Assembly: GCA_965219915.1 (NCBI GenBank)
Contig: OZ244794.1
Coordinates: 3,286,001-3,350,000, forward strand
Reading direction: 5' to 3'
Source: Bin80 sp965219915
Lineage (GTDB): Bacteria; Bacteroidota; Rhodothermia; Rhodothermales; Bin80
DNA: 64,000 nt
Shown here: piece by piece, positions 8,755 to 15,270 of the stretch
Position numbering within the stretch: the stretch's first letter is position 1
How the letters are laid out: each line of letters starts with the position of its first letter
Program-made: the position numbers and the translations under genes
Notes under the pieces: model-generated
The model's database searches: none
What the model saw: only the letters and a program-made list of their open reading frames with translations
Told to the model about the DNA's origin: nothing

Positions 8755-9321
8755 GTGACCCATATTCCATCAGATGATACATTAATTGATCGTGCGCGCA
8801 GAGGTGATCAGAATGCGTTTCGCGAACTGTTGGAACGTCACCAGCAAATGGTGGCTCGTACCGTCGCCGGTATGCTCGGTGCCAGTGCAGATGTTGATGA
8901 CCTGGTGCAGGAAGTATTTATCCGGTTCTACAAAACACTGGATCGGTTTCGGGGAGATGCGGCATGTAGTACCTACCTCACGCGTATTGCGATTAATGCA
9001 TCACTTGATGCCCTGCGTCGGCGCAAGCGTATGCGCTTACGGTTCGTCAGCAGGGATGACGAAACCGTTACGCTGCCGGAGCCAGGATTTCACGATACTG
9101 AAACAGATCGATTTGACCGGGCAGAACTGGTAAATCTGGCCATGAAAAAACTTAAGCCCCATCATCGTGCAGTTGTCGTGCTTCGACTGGTTGACGGATA
9201 CTCGACTGCCGAAGCTGCTGAAATACTGGGAATTCCTCAGGGCACTGTACTGTCCCGGCTCAGTCGGGCAACCGCCCGCTTGCGCGATATTCTGGGACCC
9301 ATACTTGCAGAAGAGGACTAA
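8755..9321 (+). CDS. ECF-type RNA polymerase sigma factor
   Basis: A 188-residue extracytoplasmic-function sigma factor. Region 2 is complete: DDLVQEVFIRFYKTLDRF (about residues 45-62, core binding) followed by TYLTRIAINASLDALRRRKR (-10 recognition). Region 4 carries the helix-turn-helix YSTAEAAEILGIPQGTVLSRL at about 152-172 for -35 recognition. The start codon appears to be GTG at 8755, the only in-frame start ahead of region 2. The next gene begins 1 bp after the stop, and its product has a single membrane helix, the usual arrangement of a sigma/anti-sigma pair. Downstream genes follow with overlaps, so the sigma factor probably controls its own operon. Confidence 0.95.
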   Translation: MTHIPSDDTLIDRARRGDQNAFRELLERHQQMVARTVAGMLGASADVDDLVQEVFIRFYKTLDRFRGDAACSTYLTRIAINASLDALRRRKRMRLRFVSRDDETVTLPEPGFHDTETDRFDRAELVNLAMKKLKPHHRAVVVLRLVDGYSTAEAAEILGIPQGTVLSRLSRATARLRDILGPILAEED

Positions 9322-9322
9322 T

Positions 9323-9688
9323 ATGAACCAACGACCCTCCTCCACACCAAAAGACCAAAACCTGCACCTGCACTCTCTCATTCGTGAAACTGCGAAGATG
9401 AGTGCCGAATCCGGTGTGCGACCCTTTCTAACCGATAGGATTATGCACCGGATCCAGGCTCTGAGTCAGCCGGAAGAGCAACTTTGGCAGACGCTATGGC
9501 TCGCTTTCAGACCCGTTGCTCTTGCAAGTATGCTCCTGATTTTGGGCTTTGTATCTTACAATACCTTCGTCAGTCGGAATTATGAAGTTGAGCCAACACC
9601 AACAGAAATCGTCTTCGGCCTGCAGCCCTTGACGCTTACCACGGCCTATTCTGCGAATCTGGATGAATTTTCACTAACCACTCCATGA
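9323..9688 (+). CDS. Single-pass membrane protein, likely anti-sigma factor
   Basis: A 121-residue protein encoded directly after the ECF sigma factor. About 60 cytoplasmic residues (HSLIRETAKMSAESG, FLTDRIMHRIQAL) are followed by one membrane helix at about 64-82 (PVALASMLLILGFVSY) and a short exported tail. No HxxxCxxC zinc anti-sigma motif is present, so assignment as an anti-sigma factor rests on position and topology only. The start at 9323 (MNQRPSS) is chosen because it abuts the sigma stop; a longer frame from 9167 would overlap the sigma gene extensively. Its stop overlaps the next start in ATGA, indicating translational coupling. Confidence 0.75.
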   Translation: MNQRPSSTPKDQNLHLHSLIRETAKMSAESGVRPFLTDRIMHRIQALSQPEEQLWQTLWLAFRPVALASMLLILGFVSYNTFVSRNYEVEPTPTEIVFGLQPLTLTTAYSANLDEFSLTTP

Positions 9689-10095
9689 GTACTCGAGTCA
9701 AATCAATTGTGCTCTTGGGATGCACGTTAATCGCCGGCATCCTGATCGGCATCCTCGGCACAAGTGCTTGGCAGCACCGACGTAACACTGCCATTGCCGA
9801 GATTAGAGTCCAAGGAGGACTCATGCGACAGATTGAGCAGATCGTTGAGATTGAAAGCGAAGAACAACGAGAAGAACTAATGACGGCTATTCGCCGCGCT
9901 GAACAAGGTTTTATGAGACAGCGTCAACATATGTCCGACAGCCTCGCTGTGTACCGTCAGGCTTTGGCCGCGGACCTGCAGCGAATACTCGGTCAAGAGC
10001 AGTGGGAACGCGTAGAAGAGAAATTGACTCGGAGACGGTCCAGACACTCCGACCGAAACTCACGTTCCCGTCGTTCTCCACGCAGTAGAGAATAA
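9685..10095 (+). CDS. Membrane-anchored Spy/CnrX-like periplasmic sensor candidate
   Basis: A 136-residue protein with an uncleaved N-terminal anchor (residues 6-27, IVLLGCTLIAGILIGILG) and a helical, highly charged periplasmic part. The central helices (EQREELMTAIRRAEQGF, then LAADLQRILGQEQWERVEEKL) resemble periplasmic heavy-metal resistance/Spy-type proteins, where paired helices sense misfolded protein or metal. The C-terminal 20 residues are Arg/Ser-rich. The gene overlaps the preceding anti-sigma-like gene by four bases (ATGA) and is followed 36 bp later by macA. It is therefore a plausible sensing partner in the sigma/anti-sigma switch, but no direct homology was tested. Confidence 0.7.
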   Translation: MSTRVKSIVLLGCTLIAGILIGILGTSAWQHRRNTAIAEIRVQGGLMRQIEQIVEIESEEQREELMTAIRRAEQGFMRQRQHMSDSLAVYRQALAADLQRILGQEQWERVEEKLTRRRSRHSDRNSRSRRSPRSRE

Positions 10096-10131
10096 TTTAA
10101 CCTTCATCCAAAGAGTGTACACACTTGCTTA

Positions 10132-11418
10132 ATGAGACTATTTGCAGTTATAGCCGCCGTCGTGATCGCCGGTGGCTCCTTGTGGTATTTCAGTCGCGGT
10201 AACACTGAACCCATCAGTCCCTACCGTTTCGTTACGCTGGAACAGGGCGATATTGAGGCAGTCGTCGCAAGCACGGGAGCACTTGATGCCGTGACGACTG
10301 TTCAGGTCGGCACCCAGGTATCAGGAATCATTGCCAGTATTTATGTGGACTTCAATGACCGCGTAACGCAAGGACAAGTCATTGCCCGTATTGATACAAC
10401 ACTCCTGTGGAGTGCCGTTCGGGATGCTGAGTCCAACCTTGAACGTAATCAGGCACAGCTCAGACAAGCAGAACGGGAACTTGAACGGCTGGAACCCCTT
10501 TACGCTCAGCAGTTTGTCACTGAGGTAGATTATGCTCAGGCACAATACGATCTAGATATCGCCAGAGCGACAACACGAAGCGCAGAGATCAGCCTGGATC
10601 GTGCACGCCAAAACCTGAGCTATGCTACGATCATAGCCCCCATTTCTGGAACAGTAATTGAGCGGAATGTTGATGTAGGTCAAACTGTTGCGGCCAGCTT
10701 CTCCGCACCGCAATTGTTCCTGATCGCAGACGATCTTTCCCGTATGGAAATTCTCGCGTCTGTGGATGAGAGTGATATCGGACAAATCCGAGAAGGACAG
10801 GTTGCCCGGTTTACCGTGCAGGCGTATCTGGACGAAACCTTTACGGGTATCGTGCGCCAGGTGCGATTGCAATCTACGGTTGAAGAAAATGTGGTCAACT
10901 ATACCGTGGTCGTAGATGTTGAGAATCCCGATGGCCTTCTCCTGCCTGGCATGACCGCCACTGTAGATTTTTTGATCGAAACGGCAACGAATGTACTCAA
11001 AGTGCCCAATGCCGCGCTTCGTTTTCGTGCAACTCCTCGAATGTTTGAAACAATTCGAGCCAAAAGAGAAGCGGAAGCCCCGTCAGAAGGTCCCGGTAGA
11101 GGCGTTGAAGGTGCGCAGCAAAATACCGGATCGAGGCAGGCCGGCTCCTGGAGCGGCGGCGGCAATGGCGGCCCGGGAGCAGGCGGAAGCGGCTTTGGAG
11201 AGAGTAATTTCACTATGCTTTGGTACCTGGCCGAAAACGGCGAGTTGATGGTGGCCCCCGCGCAAATCGGAATCACTGATGGTCAAATGACAGAAGTTAC
11301 TACCGCGCAACTTCAGCCCGGCACAGAAATCATCGCGGGAGTAACCCAGCAGGAAGAGAATGGCTCAAATAACCCGTTCCAGAGTCAGGAGCGGCGTTGG
11401 CGCCCAGGGGGCTTTTAG
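10132..11418 (+). CDS. macA: MacA-like periplasmic adaptor (membrane fusion protein)
   Basis: A 428-residue RND/MFP-family adaptor linking an ABC exporter to an outer-membrane channel. It has an N-terminal anchor (about 3-20), a first lipoyl half (VGTQVSGIIASIYVDFND, about 62-79), a coiled-coil hairpin (about 95-160, QAQLRQAERELERLEPLY), a second lipoyl half (IIAPISGTVIERNVDVGQTV), and beta-barrel and membrane-proximal domains. Between about residues 318 and 362 there is an unusual Gly/Ser-rich, low-complexity insertion (GSWSGGGNGGPGAGG) that is not part of the usual MacA fold. The MacB ATPase starts 3 bp after its stop. No TolC-type outer-membrane channel gene lies in the window. Confidence 0.92.
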   Translation: MRLFAVIAAVVIAGGSLWYFSRGNTEPISPYRFVTLEQGDIEAVVASTGALDAVTTVQVGTQVSGIIASIYVDFNDRVTQGQVIARIDTTLLWSAVRDAESNLERNQAQLRQAERELERLEPLYAQQFVTEVDYAQAQYDLDIARATTRSAEISLDRARQNLSYATIIAPISGTVIERNVDVGQTVAASFSAPQLFLIADDLSRMEILASVDESDIGQIREGQVARFTVQAYLDETFTGIVRQVRLQSTVEENVVNYTVVVDVENPDGLLLPGMTATVDFLIETATNVLKVPNAALRFRATPRMFETIRAKREAEAPSEGPGRGVEGAQQNTGSRQAGSWSGGGNGGPGAGGSGFGESNFTMLWYLAENGELMVAPAQIGITDGQMTEVTTAQLQPGTEIIAGVTQQEENGSNNPFQSQERRWRPGGF

Positions 11419-11421
11419 CGT

Positions 11422-12168
11422 ATGGAACGGGAATTCGTGATGCGTACAGAGGGAATCACCAAGGTGTACGCGATGGGCAAGACCGAGGTACATGCCCTGC
11501 AAGGTATTGATCTCGTCGTGAACCGAGGCGAAATGATTGCCATCGTTGGCGCTTCCGGTTCCGGGAAATCAACCTTAATGAACATTATCGGCTGCCTGGA
11601 CTATCCAACCTCCGGTACCTACTTCCTTGACGGCGTGCATGTGGAGGGACTGTCGCGTAATAAATTGGCTGATATTCGCAACCGCAAGATTGGCTTTGTT
11701 TTTCAGGGTTTTAACCTTTTGGCGCGAACTACAGCGCTCGAAAATGTTGAGCTACCGCTCCTCTATGATCGATCCCGTCGAAAAATCTCGGCCCGAAAAG
11801 CCGCCAAGGAGGCGTTAGAACGTGTTGGACTCGGGGACAGAATGGATCATGAACCCAGTGAACTCTCAGGCGGACAACAACAACGTGTTGCCATCGCACG
11901 TGCACTCGTGACTAATCCGTCCATTCTACTGGCCGACGAGCCCACCGGTAACCTGGACACCAAGACCTCCGTTGAGGTACTTTCCCTGTTTCAAGAGCTT
12001 CACGATCAGGGAATGACCGTCCTGCTGATTACACACGAATCCGATGTGGCTGACTGCACAGAGCGCATTATTGAGTTGCGCGATGGTAAAATCATACTGG
12101 ACAAGCGCATTGAAAACCGTCGTTCGGCAAAAACCGACCTATACCCAGAACTCCAGATATCCGTCTGA
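11422..12168 (+). CDS. macB: MacB-type ABC transporter ATP-binding subunit
   Basis: A 248-residue ATPase of the LolD/MacB class that powers efflux or lipoprotein-type transport across the inner membrane. Visible motifs: Walker A GASGSGKST at about 42-50, Q-loop FVFQGFNLL, signature LSGGQQQR at about 147-154, Walker B ILLADEP at about 171-177, and the H-loop in LLITHE. In E. coli MacB this domain is fused to the permease; here it is a separate polypeptide, with the permease 3 bp downstream. The spacing of 3 bp to macA upstream and to the permease downstream indicates one operon. Confidence 0.94.
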   Translation: MEREFVMRTEGITKVYAMGKTEVHALQGIDLVVNRGEMIAIVGASGSGKSTLMNIIGCLDYPTSGTYFLDGVHVEGLSRNKLADIRNRKIGFVFQGFNLLARTTALENVELPLLYDRSRRKISARKAAKEALERVGLGDRMDHEPSELSGGQQQRVAIARALVTNPSILLADEPTGNLDTKTSVEVLSLFQELHDQGMTVLLITHESDVADCTERIIELRDGKIILDKRIENRRSAKTDLYPELQISV

Positions 12169-12171
12169 ATA

Positions 12172-13389
12172 ATGAAAGCTTCCACGCTAGTAAAGGTTGC
12201 CTCACAGAGCATCCTGAAGAACAAAATGCGCACGCTTCTCACGATGTTGGGGATTGTGATTGGTGTTGGAGCAGTTATCGTCATGGTGGCCATTGGACAG
12301 GGGGCACAGTCCCAGATTCAGGACCAGATTAACACCTTGGGCACCAACATGATTGTAGTAACCCCTGGGGCCAGCAGCCAAGGCGGTGTGAGTCGGGGAG
12401 CACAAAGCTATAACCGCCTCACTATAAAGGATGCTGAAAAGATCAAGCGGGAAAGTTTGATCGTATCCGCGGTCTCACCTGTGGTGTTTAGCCGAACACA
12501 GGTCATCGGGGGGCAAGGTAACTGGCGCACAACCATCAACGGTGTTTCAACAGATTACCAGATTATTCGTAACTGGAAACTCAAGTACGGCCGATTCTTT
12601 GATCAGAGCGAATTGCGCCAGATGCGACGCGTGGCAGTATTGGGCCATACCGTGGCAGAAAACCTGTTTCCTGGTGAAGATCCGGTTGGAATAACTGTCC
12701 AGATACGCAATGTGCCGGTTCAGGTCGTTGGTGTCCTTGAAGCCAAGGGGCAAACCGCCAACGGTACGGACCAAGATGACGTAATTTTTGCACCCTATAC
12801 GACGGTCCAAACCCGTCTCAGCGGATGGAGCAGAATATTTCAGATCTTGGCAAGTACGCCTTCGTCAAGAGATATCGCTGCTGCACAAGAGGAAATTCGG
12901 GCCATTATGCGTGAATCACATGGCTTGGCAGGCTTTGCTGAAGATGATTTCACGGTCCGAAACCAGAATGATCTTGCGGAAGCCGCGCAAGGTACCACGG
13001 AGGTTATGACCCTGCTACTAGCCGCCATTGCTTCGATCTCACTTTTGGTCGGAGGCATTGGAATCATGAATATTATGCTCGTATCTGTTACTGAACGCAC
13101 CCGGGAAATCGGAATCCGCATGGCTATCGGTGCACGGGGAAGGGATGTATTGACGCAATTCCTTGTTGAGAGTATTGTGATGAGTGTCCTAGGAGGAGCG
13201 ATTGGGGTTGGAATTGGATTCGCCGGTTCAACCATATTGAGTCAGATGACCGGCTGGAACACCGTTACTTCCCCGACTACGGTCATGATTGCACTGATAT
13301 TTTCCGCGGGCGTTGGCATCTTCTTCGGATTCTATCCGGCACGTAAAGCCGCGGCGCTGAATCCGATTGAAGCTCTGCGCCACGAATGA
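12172..13389 (+). CDS. MacB-type ABC transporter permease (MacB_PCD/FtsX domains)
   Basis: A 405-residue permease with the MacB/FtsX topology: membrane helix 1 at about 22-43 (MLGIVIGVGAVIVMVAIGQ), a large periplasmic core domain (about 45-270), and three more helices at about 278-302, 325-352 and 367-392. The conserved pre-helix motif TERTREIGIRMAIGA lies at about 303-317 and the C-terminal PARKAAALNPIEALRHE closes the protein, both hallmarks of this family. It works with the ATPase encoded just upstream. Its stop overlaps the start of the next gene in ATGA, tying a small four-helix membrane protein to the transporter. Confidence 0.93.
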   Translation: MKASTLVKVASQSILKNKMRTLLTMLGIVIGVGAVIVMVAIGQGAQSQIQDQINTLGTNMIVVTPGASSQGGVSRGAQSYNRLTIKDAEKIKRESLIVSAVSPVVFSRTQVIGGQGNWRTTINGVSTDYQIIRNWKLKYGRFFDQSELRQMRRVAVLGHTVAENLFPGEDPVGITVQIRNVPVQVVGVLEAKGQTANGTDQDDVIFAPYTTVQTRLSGWSRIFQILASTPSSRDIAAAQEEIRAIMRESHGLAGFAEDDFTVRNQNDLAEAAQGTTEVMTLLLAAIASISLLVGGIGIMNIMLVSVTERTREIGIRMAIGARGRDVLTQFLVESIVMSVLGGAIGVGIGFAGSTILSQMTGWNTVTSPTTVMIALIFSAGVGIFFGFYPARKAAALNPIEALRHE

Positions 13390-13805
13390 GATTGAAGATT
13401 GTATTCCAGCTCTGCCATGCCGTACTCGTGCTTGCGTTAGTCGGCACTGTTACTGAGCTAGGATTGCTTGGTCATTTTGAGGATCCCTGGCAGTGGGCTC
13501 CTATCGTGATCTTGACTCTCTGCCTCTCACTTACCCTGATCCATTTCTTCGCACCCCGACCACGCATACGAAAGCTGTTTAGGATCAGCATGATCTTGTG
13601 CATTTTGACCGGAATAACAGGATTATTTCTGCATTTGAAAGGAAATTTTGAATTTGAGCTCGAAATGTATAAAAACTTATCTTTTTTTTCTCTATTATGG
13701 AGATCCCTAAGGGGGGCATTGCCCGCCTTAGCGCCTGGTTCGATGATTTACATCGGTCTTCTAGGCTTGATCACAGCACTTATTCAACCACCGGTTTCAA
13801 GATGA
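13386..13805 (+). CDS. Small four-helix membrane protein coupled to MacB permease
   Basis: I do not recognise this 139-residue protein. It has four hydrophobic segments at about 5-27, 37-57, 65-86 and 112-135, with a basic loop (PRPRIRKLF) after the second helix, which suggests an in-in topology. Its ATG overlaps the permease stop (ATGA) and its own stop overlaps the next gene start (ATGA at 13802-13805), so translation of three consecutive genes is coupled. The position argues for a role with the MacAB-type transporter, for example assembly or regulation, but nothing in the sequence shows this directly. Confidence 0.7.
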   Translation: MRLKIVFQLCHAVLVLALVGTVTELGLLGHFEDPWQWAPIVILTLCLSLTLIHFFAPRPRIRKLFRISMILCILTGITGLFLHLKGNFEFELEMYKNLSFFSLLWRSLRGALPALAPGSMIYIGLLGLITALIQPPVSR

Positions 13806-14095
13806 AATTCTTTCAAATTGCCCTTTTCGCTCTTGCCTTGTTGATTGCCGCCTGCGGTGGCAGCGCTGACGATGCCGCAACCGACGATGCGGCTGCTCCC
13901 GGCGACGCCATGGAGGAAGAAGCTGCCATGGATGGCGATGATGCCATGATGGAGGATGATGCCATGGACAGCGACACCACTGAGGCCATGGATGATATGG
14001 ACCACGAAATGTCAGATGAAGGTGAAGAAGGGGCGGAGGATCACGGTGAAGAGGGAGGGGACGAAGGTGAGGAAGCATCCGGCGAGTTGCTTTGA
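13802..14095 (+). CDS. Highly acidic, Met/Asp-rich small lipoprotein
   Basis: A 97-residue predicted lipoprotein. The signal peptide ends in the lipobox IAAC with Cys18. The mature chain is almost entirely Ala, Asp, Glu, Met and Gly, with repeated units such as EDDAMDSD and MDDMDHEM and then a Glu/Gly tail (GEEGGDEGEEASG). Such a chain should be disordered and strongly negative and could bind divalent cations, but no fold or family is recognisable. It is translationally coupled to the preceding membrane protein gene by ATGA, and a second lipoprotein with a closely similar signal peptide follows. The start at 13802 is chosen because the signal peptide begins there; the in-frame extension to 13697 lies inside the previous gene. 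Confidence 0.75.
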   Translation: MKFFQIALFALALLIAACGGSADDAATDDAAAPGDAMEEEAAMDGDDAMMEDDAMDSDTTEAMDDMDHEMSDEGEEGAEDHGEEGGDEGEEASGELL

Positions 14096-14132
14096 TGTAA
14101 CCACTGCCTCCGGGCAAATCGTCTGATTAATA

Positions 14133-14624
14133 ATGAATTTCTTACGCGTAGGGCTATTTGCTCTTGCGTTGTCGGTTGCCGCCTGTGGCGGGAACCGGGA
14201 TTCGTATGATTCCTCGGCCGACAGTGATGTTGCCCCTACGGATGCGGGCTCCGCATTGCGGGAGGGATTTCTTGATGCCAACACGGCTGCCGAGCAAGCA
14301 TTGCACGAAGCGACTGGCGATACCGTTGCTACGCACATAGTCGCCCATCGTCCGTTCGCCTCACTCGGAGAACTGTTTGCCAGCCTCGCTGCCGAGATTG
14401 GCGAAGAAGCTGCCGAGGAGATACTGAAAACAGTTTTTATTCCCGTTGAGGTCAATTCCGCTTCCGACGAAGACATCCTTGCAATTCCAGGCGTCGGAAG
14501 CAGAATGCTGCATGAGTTTAAGGAGTATCGCCCCTACGAAAACATTGCCCAGTTTGAGCGTGAGATCGGCAAGTATGTCGATGATGAGGAGCTCGCTAGG
14601 CTCGTGAAATACGTCACGCTCTGA
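14133..14624 (+). CDS. Lipoprotein with C-terminal helix-hairpin-helix motif
   Basis: A 163-residue predicted lipoprotein: signal peptide with lipobox VAAC (Cys18), a Ser/Asp-rich linker (20-45), a helical middle (FLDANTAAEQALHEAT, LGELFASLAAEIGEEAAEE), and at about 107-150 a ComEA/PsbU-type helix-hairpin-helix: VNSASDEDILAIPGVGSRM then YRPYENIAQFEREI. In ComEA such a domain binds DNA; in other membrane proteins it can mediate protein contacts. A lipid-anchored helix-hairpin-helix at the end of a sigma/MacAB operon is unusual. The gene starts 37 bp after the acidic lipoprotein, and 13 of the first 20 residues of the two are identical, suggesting signal-sequence duplication. Confidence 0.8.
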   Translation: MNFLRVGLFALALSVAACGGNRDSYDSSADSDVAPTDAGSALREGFLDANTAAEQALHEATGDTVATHIVAHRPFASLGELFASLAAEIGEEAAEEILKTVFIPVEVNSASDEDILAIPGVGSRMLHEFKEYRPYENIAQFEREIGKYVDDEELARLVKYVTL

Positions 14625-14871
14625 GTGTACGGTACTGTTCCCAAACTGTGCTCATTTCAGCTTCTTCTGTACACTCTGGTACCCATGGCCACCCCGCTCG
14701 AGTGTAGTGTGATGCACGTACGCTTTCTTCTCAGATCAAATGGGATGAAACGCACGCGACTCCGGCTTGTGTGATTGATCGCAGCATGGTTTCCGTTTTC
14801 TGTATAGCGTTGGAATCTGGTGTGTCCTCAGACCTCCCAAGCCCTCACTTTAACCAGATACTATCCGATCT

Positions 14872-15270
14872 ATGAAGAACTCTGAGCGACGGTCCGTCAG
14901 CAGCGGGGCAGTATGGGAGACACAGTACGGGTACACGCGCGCTGTTCGCGTCGGCCGATATGTTCATGTATCGGGCACTACGGCAACTGAATCACACGGA
15001 AAGGTTTTGGGCAAAGGCGATGCCTACGAACAGGCCCGACATATTTTTGCCATAATTGCTGACGCCCTCCAAAAACTGGGGAGTTCTCTTACTGATGTTG
15101 TGCGTACGCGGATGTATGTTGTGGATATCCTTGCCAATGGTGACAAGGTCGGCAAAGCCCATGGTGAGGTCTTCCAGGATATCCGGCCCGCAGCCACAAT
15201 GGTGGAAGTTTCTGGATTGATCGCACCAGAGTTCCTCGTCGAGATAGAAGTGGACGCTATCCTGCCATAG
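14872..15270 (+). CDS. ridA: RidA family (YjgF/UK114) deaminase-like protein
   Basis: A 132-residue RidA-superfamily protein, expected to form trimers and hydrolyse reactive enamine/imine intermediates from PLP enzymes. The family segments are visible: VGRYVHVSGTTA near residues 27-38, the helix LQKLGSSLTDVVRTRMYV, and IRPAATMVEVSGLIAP at about 104-119, which contains the arginine that binds substrate carboxylate in active RidA proteins. The C-terminal EIEVDAI is standard. It stands alone after a 247-bp spacer and its last 14 bases overlap the 3' end of the convergent smc gene. Confidence 0.92.
   Translation: MKNSERRSVSSGAVWETQYGYTRAVRVGRYVHVSGTTATESHGKVLGKGDAYEQARHIFAIIADALQKLGSSLTDVVRTRMYVVDILANGDKVGKAHGEVFQDIRPAATMVEVSGLIAPEFLVEIEVDAILP

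Noticed and set aside
13900..14090. Tandem-repeat or CRISPR-like pattern
   Set aside because: The repeated GATGCCATG-like units are codons of the acidic lipoprotein; no regular repeat-spacer spacing exists.
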